Under the pieces are notes generated by a model. That model was not told the DNA's origin, did not search any database, and was given only the letters and a program-made list of their open reading frames with translations. A DNA stretch of 20,075 nucleotides from Lingula anatina (lineage: Eukaryota > Brachiopoda > Lingulata > Lingulida > Lingulidae). This document shows positions 10,338 to 19,848 of the stretch, one piece after another (the stretch's first letter is position 1; each line of letters begins with the position of its first letter). Made by a program: the position numbers and the translations under genes. The stretch is from positions 10,154 to 30,228 of the forward strand of contig NW_019775730.1 of NCBI RefSeq assembly GCF_001039355.2. Reading direction: 5' to 3'.

Positions 10338-10609
10338 CAGGGGCGGATCCAGGATTATTTTAAGGAGGGGGGTTCTGATGATGAAACCGACCCCCCTCCC
10401 TTGGCGTGGAGTTCGGGGCCCGCTGAAGGGCTCCAAAATTGTTTGGTATTTTAGAGGGTGAATTGTGGTACTTGGTACGGTTTAGAACTATAATTTAGCT
10501 GGTCAAATTTTTAACTTCAAGAGGGGACCATTGGTGTGATTTTTTTTTCAGAAATCGAAGGGGGTTCACCCCCACCCCCCGACACCCCCCCCCCCTAAAT
10601 CCGCCACTG
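10338..10609. mobile_element. hAT-like MITE, 272 bp
   Basis: The left end CAGGGGCGGATCCAGG and the reverse complement of the right end CAGTGGCGGATTTAGG agree at 13 of 16 bases. CAG-plus-GGCGGAT termini are typical of short non-autonomous hAT elements in invertebrates. The element is bounded by CAATA on both sides (10333-10337 and 10610-10614). That is a 5-bp direct repeat; classical hAT gives 8 bp, so superfamily assignment is tentative. Just inside the left end a 10-bp GGAGGGGGGT / ACCCCCCTCC hairpin (10364-10373 with 10390-10399) makes a subterminal stem, and the right end is C-rich. No transposase is encoded, so it must have been moved in trans. Confidence 0.72.
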
Positions 10610-10614
10610 CAATA

Positions 10615-13186
10615 TTTCAACTGTAGATATTCGCTGTGATTTGCATTTGAGTGTACCCTGCAATACAACTAACATACATGTATATACGTGCAGTATGCAA
10701 TCGATTATTTTACCATTTTAATCACCATCGTAATTACACTCTATCAAAATAAACTAAATGGATAATTATGTAACAAGAGAACTGATAGGTCCTACAGGTA
10801 TAGAATTATAAATTCTGATTTAACCTGCCAGATGGTTGTTTGATATCACATTCGGCTGTTTTACAATTTCGACGTCAAAAGCACTGACATCTGACGTCTT
10901 AATGTACAATCAACCAGAAACTTTGCAGATCAGTTGACGTAAGACAACGATCGATTGTTTACAAGAAAAATGAACTGCGTTCAGATAACTATCAGATAAT
11001 CTCAGCGGTCTGTTTTATCTCAGTTGAATACTGATCCGATTTCCAATTCACAAAGATTATTCATTAGATGGACACTAATTCATTTTGGCTCCCCTGCGCC
11101 TTACGCGTAACAATATGAAGCAAGTATAACCACAAAAATGGAAAGGATAGATTTTAAACCATCGCGCGTATACATATTCAATTTGGTCATGTGGAATATG
11201 GTCGTTCCGGAATTTCTGATCCCCGGCAGTGGGAATCAACCGGGATCGCTCAATATGTTGAGACGAAGGGAAAATTAAGCAAAATTCCCCGGATTTAGAC
11301 TGGGTTCCCTTGCCTAGATGGATCTAACAGGATCGATCCATCTCCAAGAGGTTTCTCGCTAAATTGCTTTCAGCTTAAACGGCTTAGATGTCTGGCACGC
11401 CTACTGAAGCTGCTAAACGATAATTTATTACCCTCAAGCATTCCTGGTCTCTTACGATTCATCCTTATCGCTGAAGAAGATTTTAAAAGATTTTAAAACT
11501 CGTATGACGTCACGGATGATTACTGTGAATACAGTTCTGTGTCTTACTAAGAATATATTTCTATGTCTTGGTTTTTCTTGTGTCTTGGAATGAAGTTGTT
11601 AAATTCACCATTTTTGTGGTTGAAAACGAGATGGAACCGCATTTGTTCAAACTACGCATTTACTGTTTAAAATAACCTTTTTTAACCAATTAAACAAATG
11701 CCTTAAGATACCACGAAAATCCCCGTATATGTAAAGAATTACGGCTGTGAATCGATAAATAGGGACAGATTCAATGATTTTTTACTTAAACCTTAACAGA
11801 ATGTTATTTGTTTGTATTAACATGCCTGGTTGCTTCATTTACCTATAGGTCTGGCTGTCATCTTTAAATGTATGGAAAGTGGAAGTATTTTTCTTTGTAA
11901 ACACTTCAAATTACATGAAAGCTGTCTGATGTGTTGCTCATACAGAAGTGACCAGACACTTGTATGTTATCCTATGGCATAATCTAGATTGTTTGCATGT
12001 AAAGTGAACGATGATGTCTTGTATCTGGGACTCAGTTGTTTACTGTGTCCTATCTTGTATTCAAACCTTATAAATGTTGTAACCAAGGTCCTTCTGTAAC
12101 TGTTTTATCCAAAGCGTACCATATCTTAACACACCACTTAGTAACGATTTTTAACCATAGGAAGCCAACCCAATCCTTCTGTTGTCCCATTCGCCGTCAT
12201 CGTGACTCAGATGAGCCATTTACTGTTAATTTGGCTTACTTTACTAAGACATTATACATAAGTAATGCGACCTGTTGATATGGCACACACGAAATTAAAC
12301 AGTCACAACTGGGAATGCAACTTGACGCCCAGGAAGGATTCCGTATTTTTGCTTTGTCAACTCCGTCATGTCATCATACGAAAAATGTATTTGCGCATGG
12401 AAAAGACCACTCGGAAAGTGACCATGGATACAGGGCGAGCGAAGTAAATTAGTGAAAGTTTTGTGAAAAAAAAACATTAATGGGCAATCGGTTTACGAAA
12501 CTGGTCCCAGCACCCACCATTTGATCAGAAATGCAAATACAATGATTTGATGAACTCTTCCGCGGTGCTCGTGGCTGTTAATTTTACATTCGTACTATGA
12601 AATCGTGGCTTGAGTCGTTAATTTGGGCATTTGTGCTCACAAATCCAAGGCTCGTGTTAGCAAAACGGATAATCTGTTTATCAGGCCACGATTAATTTTA
12701 AATGAATCAACTGCTTTTTAATATTTCTCAAAAAAGGAAAACACTTTAACTGAAATGTTGTTACTCAACTACTGGCATAACTATGCTATCTGCAGGCAGC
12801 GCTCGCCATGTGATCAAAAACGTGAAGTTTTTAGCAGTGTCCAGCATACTGCAGAAATTATGGATTACGATAAATCCAAATTAAATAAGAATTTAATGCA
12901 TGTTGGATATACTATTAATACTTTCACAAATCAAATTTGAATGGTTTCAATCTACTAGTACCAGCACCGTACAGAGATCGTTTCACACGCAACTTCTGTG
13001 CGTTGTTCGTTCCCTTTGCCCATTGTGTTGACAAGGTATGAAGACATGTACGTAACTAAAATGGCAACATGCAATCTTTAAATGATATGTATTTTGTGAG
13101 TTTGGTATTCTTTGATAAACAACCTAAAAGAGTAATTTGATTTTTACATGTAAGTAATAGAACGCCAAGTTTAATTCGACACTCAC
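10615..13186. other. Noncoding DNA, no gene seen
   Basis: Open frames at 12036-12278, 12265-12447 and 12755-12940 are short, overlap on opposite strands, and carry no recognisable domain or splice context. A small direct repeat of AGATTTTAAA occurs near 11479-11497. Otherwise unstructured. Confidence 0.55.
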
Positions 13187-13309
13187 CTTTTTTCTCTATC
13201 CTTTGTTTGAGTATATACGTTGAGGGCCGTGCTATCGTTGTGGAAATAAGGCTACAGCACATTATGCACGCAGCGATTTGCACTGACATACGGCAGCTTT
13301 TCACCATAT
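13187..13309 (-). CDS. Candidate signal-peptide exon of a small secreted protein
   Basis: Read on the minus strand, CTGGTTTCAG (a good acceptor, with branch-point-like CTGAC repeats upstream) is followed by AT and then ATG at 13307. The frame reads MVKSCRMSVQIAACIMCC, then SLISTTIA, RPSTYILKQR and IEKK, and ends at AAAAAAG before the consensus donor GTGAGT (GT at 13186-13185). The first 26 residues have the basic-hydrophobic-polar form of a signal peptide, with likely cleavage after T-I-A. Lys/Arg-rich sites follow (KQR, KK), as in prohormones. The coding part is 40 codons plus one base, so it ends in phase 1. The acceptor, initiator Met, signal sequence and donor are mutually consistent, which is the main support. 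It joins in phase with 7054-7253; the model totals 106 residues. Function not recognised. Confidence 0.48.
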
Positions 13310-13840
13310 CTGAAACCAGTAACAGTCAGTCAGTTATGTTTTTCTGGTGTAGTAGTTTTTGAAGCACGGTGTCACTTTTCAAATCTAAGTGTCCATCTGC
13401 CTCGTCTCATTCACTTTTTTAAAACTCCAAGTCCGTGCGAAAATGATGAACTTGTGCAACTTTCATGTCATTGGGTACAATGATTTGACCACGTGCGCAC
13501 CTTTTGTTATGTAACTTAAGCAAAATAAGTTCATCTAATCTCGACCAAAGACCATTTCACCGCCACGTAATGTAGCTGGAAATCTTGTCGCCTCTGAGTG
13601 TTTCCCATTCCATAAAATTCTTAGCTGATAACGACATACACTAAAGAATCCGTTTTTGTTCCTCGAAGCCTTCAGGGAGAGACTCCTCCCCTTTTTGGTG
13701 AAAGCTCCAACGATCTACGATCAGCCGTACTCATTGAACCTGTTCTCTTTTCTGATCTATCACAGAGCTTCCTGATCGTTCAGGAAACAGTGTCAAGCGC
13801 TCTTCTGTATGATAGCCAGTCTAATTGTCTTCCATACATA
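13310..13840 (-). other. Presumed 5' leader exon and first intron of the candidate secreted-protein gene
   Basis: If the TATA box at 13841-13849 is used, transcription would start near 13810-13820 on the minus strand. The acceptor just before the ATG implies a noncoding first exon and a short intron. Several possible donors exist on the minus strand (for example GCGGTGAAAT near 13560 and AAAGGTGCGC near 13500), so the leader exon end cannot be chosen from sequence. Confidence 0.3.
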
Positions 13841-13849
13841 TTTATATAA
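13841..13849 (-). promoter_or_regulatory. TATA box candidate for the minus-strand gene
   Basis: TTATATAAA on the minus strand, just downstream of a GC-richer AATTGTGGGAGGC stretch. It lies about 530 bp upstream of the signal-peptide ATG. TATA-like strings are frequent in AT-rich DNA, so this depends on the gene model being right. Confidence 0.35.
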
Positions 13850-13885
13850 GCCTCCCACAATTCCCAGGAGAAATTGGCGGCTCTA

Positions 13886-14362
13886 AGCAATTAAGTGAAC
13901 CTGTGATAGATATACACTAGATAACAAGACTCTGACTTCATTTGCGAATGGGCTCAAAGCTCTAAAACACGGGAGGGAAAGAATATCGCAAATTAATTTC
14001 TATTAAGACGCTTCTGTGTTCAAACCTTTACTTTCGACAATTTGCGCATACCGATTCTCAAGGACCCATGCGAACGCATCGATCTTAGATGATTAAGAAC
14101 TAGAACATGTAATTATAGTAAGTTTTATAGGTCTTTGCTCAGTAAAATGCCTATTGAATGTTATCCGCCCACCACTTTTTGGAGCATTACTTTTCTTCTG
14201 AACATGCATTAAAACATCCATGTCTCCTCTTTCACTTTTACATAATTGAGAAGTCTCAACGAGCGTCCATAGTTAAGGGCCTATATCTACGCTAAATAAA
14301 GCACTAAGTACTATCCACCCACCATGCCTCTAAGTTCTACTAATTTTTAACAAAATCAGGAG
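13886..14362. repeat. Direct repeat copy 1 (probable assembly duplication)
   Basis: It starts at AGCAATTAAGTGAACC and matches copy 2 at a constant offset of 478 bp, with no differences seen until the last 20 bp or so. There it has 5 T instead of 4 and CAAAATCAGGAG instead of CAAACAGGAG, just before the N. Indels confined to the end next to the gap are typical of a low-quality contig or read end. Shares no coding potential. Confidence 0.95.
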
Positions 14363-14363
14363 N
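14363..14363. other. Single N (assembly join)
   Basis: The only ambiguous base in the window, exactly between the two direct-repeat copies. Confidence 0.98.
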
Positions 14364-14838
14364 AGCAATTAAGTGAACCTGTGATAGATATACACTAGAT
14401 AACAAGACTCTGACTTCATTTGCGAATGGGCTCAAAGCTCTAAAACACGGGAGGGAAAGAATATCGCAAATTAATTTCTATTAAGACGCTTCTGTGTTCA
14501 AACCTTTACTTTCGACAATTTGCGCATACCGATTCTCAAGGACCCATGCGAACGCATCGATCTTAGATGATTAAGAACTAGAACATGTAATTATAGTAAG
14601 TTTTATAGGTCTTTGCTCAGTAAAATGCCTATTGAATGTTATCCGCCCACCACTTTTTGGAGCATTACTTTTCTTCTGAACATGCATTAAAACATCCATG
14701 TCTCCTCTTTCACTTTTACATAATTGAGAAGTCTCAACGAGCGTCCATAGTTAAGGGCCTATATCTACGCTAAATAAAGCACTAAGTACTATCCACCCAC
14801 CATGCCTCTAAGTTCTACTAATTTTAACAAACAGGAGG
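14364..14838. repeat. Direct repeat copy 2 (probable assembly duplication)
   Basis: It begins with AGCAATTAAGTGAACC directly after the N, repeats copy 1, and then runs without a break into unique sequence at about 14839 (ATGCGCCCACAAGC). This copy is likely the correct version of the sequence; copy 1 would be the redundant overlapping contig end. Confidence 0.95.
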
Positions 14839-14839
14839 A

Positions 14840-17077
14840 AATGCGCCCACAAGCAAACAAAATATTCAAACGCGCTTTCAGTGCTTTACCTGTACACAAT
14901 ATATCTTTACTACGCTTGTCCCGTTGTGGCCAATGATGTGTCTTTACAGGGTCCCCTCTTGTTTTCTAAAATCGCAGCCCCATCTTGCCCACTTTCCTTA
15001 TGTTTTATCTTTATATACGTGAACAACTCATTGCAAAATCGTGGGGGCTCCCCATCGTCAGAGAGATGATCACAATGACGAGTTTCCTTGCGGTAACTCC
15101 AGGAAAACGGACCTTAATCACCCTGCCTTGTGTACTGTTAGTTGACAGAAATATCCGTTTTACTCAAGATTTTGTCGTTCCTTTAAATAAGAGGCTGACA
15201 TTAATTACTGGCTACAACAAGCATCCTCTAAAGAAAACACAAGGTAAAAGTACAGGGTAAAACAAGTAGATCACATATACAAAAATACAACTCGCACTGC
15301 TAATATTAAGTGTATGTTGCCTTGACAATAAAATCTGTGTAGTGTTTGAAGTACGAAAGGACAAATAGAGATATTTGTTGACTACAAAAAGGCATGTTTT
15401 AGTGAACATCTACACAGCACAGTATATTGTGTGCTGTCGATTTTTACACCCACGACTAATTGTTTTGCATTAACCTATTTATAAATATTTATACAAGCCA
15501 CATTTGTATCCTAAGCTCCGTTATATGCATAATGCACCTCTGCCCCAATACTTAAAACTCTTTTTGCCAATTCCAGAGGGTGTTGGGCAAGGCGTGAGGC
15601 ATTAATCAATTTCCCTTCCAAAAAAACTGGTTATAATTAATTCATTTGGTCATCTGATTTTTCATTTGACGGCCTATTTTAGTCGGTTTTAAAGTTCCTC
15701 ATGCTCCTCTGTCGAGTTTCTCGAACTCTCCTCTGCGCCCAGACAAACCAATGTGTGGGAGGAATCAATAATACTTAAATCAGTAAAAAATCAAATTATC
15801 TAAACCAGCATCGGGAGATTTGTATCAATGATGCTATATTGGGGCAATTACAAACCATTCAATTATGCCAAAAAACGAATAAAAATTACAAGCTGCCAGA
15901 AACGAAATACCCAATAGCACGGTGATATTTTTATGTGGCTTTTGTAAGGACAATCAATGCAGTTGTGGCACGCATCTGGCAGACGATTTTTCCTTTATTG
16001 AACTATTCGTACGGAACTGATTCAAGCGGGCAAAACATGGCGAGCGACATTGCTATTAGTTAGGTCTACAAAAAGAGAAAAAAAAGAAAATATCATTTTG
16101 GTTATGCTTAGACAGATAAAATTCCATTACTATGTTTGGACTTTGGGTTTGGTACACTGCTACTTCAATACTTAAGCTCATGTTACGATCCCAATGTAAT
16201 CCCTAAATGATAACAAAACTCTTTATTTTGACGGTAAAAGTGCCATAAAACGGATTTTCCTGGTGAACGACGATTTTTACCAATGGCTAATGGATCTGTC
16301 CCGACCTTTAATAAGTGAATTGTTATTGTTTTTTAAAGTGCTTTTTTGTAATAATCTCTGAAATATTAGTACAGGGGGTATGGAATTTATTATATTTTTT
16401 GTGTTGCTACAGTGTTTTTATTGTTGACTTGAATCTGATACGAAGATTTGTTATCCCGTAAAGTTTGTGCTATGACAAACACGAGTTTTGAATGGACGGA
16501 AAATATGAAGTTGTGATAAAGTATTGAAAGTGGGATCAAAATCCATTTTAAAATGATGTATTTCTCCCCAATAAAAAAAACCCGTTGTACTTTAAAAAAA
16601 AGTAAAGAGTCAGTTTGCCATAAATCACATATTATCAAATTCTCTTTTGCTTGATACGGCTGCATAGCTTTCTGATGTATAGACGCTAGAATTTAGCGTA
16701 GAAGAGACTATCAATGGAATCTTCGTCACCTTAAACGTCACCGTGTCGCAACAATTTGTCTTAAATAAAACTGTTTACACAGATTCAGGGAGTCAAAGGT
16801 CAATTGCAGGTGGAACCCATCGGAAAACATCTGACGCATTACTTTACGTTATACAGCTACCAATTTCAACATATCTTGTTCTTGTTAAAGGACCAACGTC
16901 CTTTTAAATCGGTGTCGTAAAACCTTATACCATTTAAAGAAATTCCTTTTGAAAGTGCGGAGCGAAATGGCGATTTCTTAAATCTTTCATGAAATACCCC
17001 GGGAATCTCCAAACAGTTACAGAGTCGATTCAATATGCAATGAAAGCTTAGTATATAACCGATAATTTTAAACTCAT
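14840..17077. other. AT-rich noncoding DNA, no gene seen
   Basis: Open frames are short. The overlapping plus-strand frames at 14881-15069 and 14985-15260 and the minus frame at 16390-16665 have no recognised domain. An 8-bp hairpin (ACAGCACA / TGTGCTGT, 15414-15437) is the only local structure noted. A minus-strand or plus-strand exon too short to recognise could be missed. Confidence 0.55.
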
Positions 17078-17113
17078 GCACACAAACACGCACGTTCACA
17101 AACACACACACAA

Positions 17114-17147
<34 letters not shown>

Positions 17148-17149
17148 AA
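17078..17149. repeat. CA-rich microsatellite ending in A24
   Basis: Imperfect (CA)n with AAC interruptions (17078-17125) runs into 24 uninterrupted A (17126-17149). No flanking duplication was seen. Confidence 0.9.
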
Positions 17150-17432
17150 CGTGAGACGTGGGAAGAGTCATCAATTGACAAAGATCCGAGTTCTTGTGAC
17201 CAGTGCGACAGTACAACTGAGGAGCAGGGTCTCAGTGAGGGAAGTAGGAAGGAGGGACATGTTCTTGTATTATCTATTAACAGTGTCTTGTCATTTTTAT
17301 AGTATAAAACCTACGACTGGAAAACATGTGCAAATTATTTTTGTATTGTAAAATGCTTTAGATCTAGTGTTTGAACTGGGCACCACTTTGTATCTGATAT
17401 TGCACCTTTAATGGTTACTATAGTCCGGCTGC

Positions 17433-17456
17433 TCTGTCTGTCTGTCTGTCTGTCTG
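17433..17456. repeat. (TCTG)6 microsatellite with short GATG run
   Basis: Six TCTG units, followed by GGATGGATGG. Confidence 0.9.
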
Positions 17457-17631
17457 GATGGATGGTTGGCTCTATGTCCGTCTGCCTGTTTAGCTATCTG
17501 TTATGCAAACCTGACATCAAGAATTGCTTTCATAGTGGCTGGTCATTTTGCCCTTACCTTTTCCCAAACGTTTTTCGTTTTTCTCACGCGTAGTATTTCT
17601 CAATGCTTGAAGGATGCTGCTACTGACAAAG

Positions 17632-17659
17632 TTTTTTTTTTTTTTTTGGGGGGGGGGGG
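17632..17659. repeat. T16 followed by G12
   Basis: A run of 16 T immediately followed by 12 G. Both lengths are likely to be error-prone in sequencing. Confidence 0.9.
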
Positions 17660-18341
17660 TGTACACAGCTTAAATTTTGGTTGTCGGAAGTTAGATAGGC
17701 CTATCGTTTAAAGAAGGACAGTACCCTTCTGATTTTTCGAAAAAAGGAAAGATTTGCCTGAGAAGCAAGGAAAACACTTTTCAATTTGTTTCTGTTAAAC
17801 TTATTGTTTATTAGATGAAGGACACAGGTAAACATTCCTTTGGATGTCCAGCTTATTGAAATAAAGATCAATATCTTTGTCACGCTCGCTGATGAGAAGA
17901 ATGGGTCTATACGATCATGTGGCTAACCCCAAAAACGCATTGCAATAACCGTTGCGATCTCTTTGTGCATTCTTTTCACTTAATACAGAACTGCACGTTC
18001 CCAAATGACACAAGTGGGATGTATATAAAGTTTGACATTTAGCAAAATGGTTAACCGAGGCTATAGGAAAGACGGATCAGAAAACAAGTGAATAAATTGA
18101 ACATTTCCTTGCACCTACGGATCCCATGTTTTCAAAATCCTGATGTACATTTCCAACAATTTCTCTTGTCCAAAGGGCGTGATAATGTTTTGAAATAGAC
18201 TCTTAGGATAACGGTCGGATGAGGGCGTTAGGGAGAGAAGCAGCAATGTTAAAACGCACTGTATCCAACACCTATGCAACTGACCAGCATGACATCGACA
18301 AACACGAAATAATATATAGTAATAGGTTCTCTGAGAGCATA

Positions 18342-18868
18342 TACAGAACAGCGGACTAACAGAACCGCGGATCAAATATGGCCGACCCACTTGAATGCTT
18401 GTTTCGTAATCCCCGCCGGAAATCTTTTCATTGTCTAATCGGGAATAAAAGAGGTAATAACTCTTTGTGAGAGATCTTTATCCCTTTGTGTGAGATCTGT
18501 ATTTCACAGTAAAAACATTGTAAACAACTCATAGAAATATAATATGTTCTGTTTTACCACAAAAACGGCAGTTATAGCTATTATTCTGATATCTGAGCTT
18601 GTCATCGGACCACATGACTTCCAAAGATGGCTATACTCTGTAACAATCTCTAAAGAGATTATTACAAAAAAAAAAAAAACGAACTTTTTAGAAAAAAAAA
18701 CAGGGACTTACTTTGAATGTAGAAATGGATTCATTAACCATTAGTAAGTATGGGAAATTTGCTGTTTACTACAGGAAATTTCATTTTTTTGACCAAAAGG
18801 AATAGTTATTATCCCTTTAAGCAGCAAGCTTTTTAGTGGGTCGCCCTATTAGATCTGCGGATCTGTTA
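18342..18868. mobile_element. Inverted-repeat element A (MITE-like, about 530 bp)
   Basis: The left terminus is at 18342-18405 (TACAGAACAGCGGACTAACA, then AAATATGGCCGACCCACT and GCTTG). It is matched in inverted orientation by about 18821 to 18868-18881 (CAAGC, then AGTGGGTCG, CCCTATTAGATC, GCGGATCTGTTAGGCC). Identity over the terminal 60 bp is roughly 80 percent by eye with small indels. The interior (18406-18820) is AT-rich and does not pair. It contains two A-runs and the hairpin at 18640-18665, and codes for nothing recognisable. The right end abuts or overlaps the left end of element B. No clear target-site duplication was seen. Confidence 0.5.
18640..18665. repeat. 12-bp hairpin in element A
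   Basis: GTAACAATCTCT, AA, AGAGATTATTAC: 11 of 12 bases pair, with a 2-nt loop. It lies in the interior of inverted-repeat element A and is followed by an A-run. Confidence 0.8.
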
Positions 18869-19332
18869 GGCCGTATTCAGAACAGTGGACAAACCAGTTC
18901 TGGGGTCAAATATGGCGACCCACAAAAAAGGCCCATTCAGAATGGATGATCCGAGAACTAACTGATCCGCCGACAAAATATGGCCGACCACAGTTCAAAA
19001 GCGATGCCGCTGATTCCTGATGCTCGCCCCTACCACACGCGCCTTTAAAAGGATTAAATCTCTGCTCCGAAGTTTAATTGCTAAGCCCTTGCAGAGACGG
19101 CGCGTGTGGAGGCGGGGAGGCCATCAGGAACCAGCGACGTCGCTTTTCAACTGTGGTCAGCCATATTTAGTCGGTGGATTAGTAAGAACTCGGATCATCC
19201 ATTCTGCATTGGGACAAAGCTTGCCGTCTAATCCGCTAACAGACAATGAATAGATGCCTCGTGGGAAAGTATTCGAGTGTTCCGGCCATATTTGACCCTC
19301 GGACTAGTTAGTTCACGGTTCTGAATGCGCCC
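18869..19332. mobile_element. Foldback element B, about 465 bp, same family as element A
   Basis: The outer ends GGCCGTATTCAGAAC (left) and GGGCGCATTCAGAAC (reverse complement of right) match, each followed by a unit ending GGTCAAATATGGC. An inner pair of arms (18931-19043 and 19099-19213, about 113 bp each, roughly 85 percent alike) starts at CATTCAGAATGGATGATCCG and runs to ACACACG/GCGCC. The arms are separated by only 55 bp, so nearly the whole element folds back. The right side has about 70 extra bp between inner and outer arms. Flanks TTA (left) and TGA (right) hint at a 3-bp Harbinger-type target duplication with one change, but this is weak. No coding capacity. The arms are GC-richer than the surroundings. 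Confidence 0.65.
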
Positions 19333-19764
19333 TGAGAGGAGGGGGTTACGTATCTAATGTGTATCTATCTGCACACTGGTATCTGAATGCTTCTATCCCC
19401 ATGCCGCAGTTAACTACATAAAAATATGTAAATTCATTTGATCCCCAGCAGTCCTTTCTTAGCAACGCAGTTAGTGTCCATTAACAATTCGTCGTACTGT
19501 TTTATAAAAAGTCTTCCAAAATTTTTATTTAGGTGACCTTCACATATTGTTTAAGACGTACTTAAGGGGTAACTGTAGTAAGTGCCATTAAATGTTGAAA
19601 AGCTAATCGTTATGTATAACAAACAACAGATTAGAGAAGACAAATTTTCGAAAATTCCTAATTTTGCCCATCTACTTAGATGACATCTTTTTTTCAAAAT
19701 CAATCTGATTTGACAAAGAAAAATTGTCAAGAACACATAAATGCAATGTACTTATCATTCTGAC
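19333..19764. other. Noncoding DNA, no gene seen
   Basis: AT-rich sequence between the foldback element and the candidate exon. The minus frame at 19551-19736 continues in the same general area as the exon candidate but has no recognisable content. Confidence 0.5.
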
Positions 19765-19848
19765 CTTATTCCTCAATGTCAGCTCTCTTGCCAGTTCTTG
19801 GTCTGTTTCCGAAATCCCGATTCCCTGTCGTGGAACAATGGTGATTTT
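19765..19848 (-). CDS. Weak internal exon candidate, 84 bp
   Basis: On the minus strand TTTGTATCTAGCAG (AG at 19850-19849) is followed by 28 codons beginning KITIVPRQGIGISETD and ending ELTLRNK. A GTCAGA donor follows at 19764. The exon is exactly 84 bp; only the 0-phase frame is open through it, and that frame is closed by TAG just upstream, as expected at an intron edge. The composition (charged, balanced, non-repetitive) looks protein-like, but the donor is non-ideal and the polypyrimidine tract is modest. No family recognised. It could equally be chance. Confidence 0.22.

Larger units (their letters stand above)
7254..13186 (-). other. Presumed intron of the minus-strand candidate gene
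   Basis: This would be a 5.9-kb GT-AG intron from GTGAGT (13186) to TTTTAG (7254) in phase 1. It holds several low-complexity tracts, a lone hAT-like terminus (8381), a hairpin (9390) and a complete small MITE (10338-10609). No other convincing exon was seen on either strand, but an additional phase-1 exon cannot be ruled out by eye. Confidence 0.3.
17150..18341. other. Noncoding DNA, no gene seen
   Basis: Apart from the microsatellites at 17433 and 17632 the region is plain. The minus-strand frame at 18115-18390 begins inside an inverted-repeat terminus and resembles no protein I recognise. Confidence 0.55.

Noticed and set aside
10161-10436. 91-codon minus-strand frame reading MEPFSGPRTPRQGRG
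   Set aside because: It spans the left end of the hAT-like MITE and its G/C-run hairpin; the reading frame is a by-product of element sequence.
17076-17351. Plus-strand frame beginning with His/Thr repeats and a Lys run
   Set aside because: It is a translation of the CA microsatellite and the A24 tract, not a gene.
18462-18502. Short direct repeat CTTTGTGAGAGATCTTTAT / CTTTGTGTGAGATCTGTAT
   Set aside because: Two imperfect units only; no extension into an array and no spacer pattern that would suggest CRISPR or a satellite.
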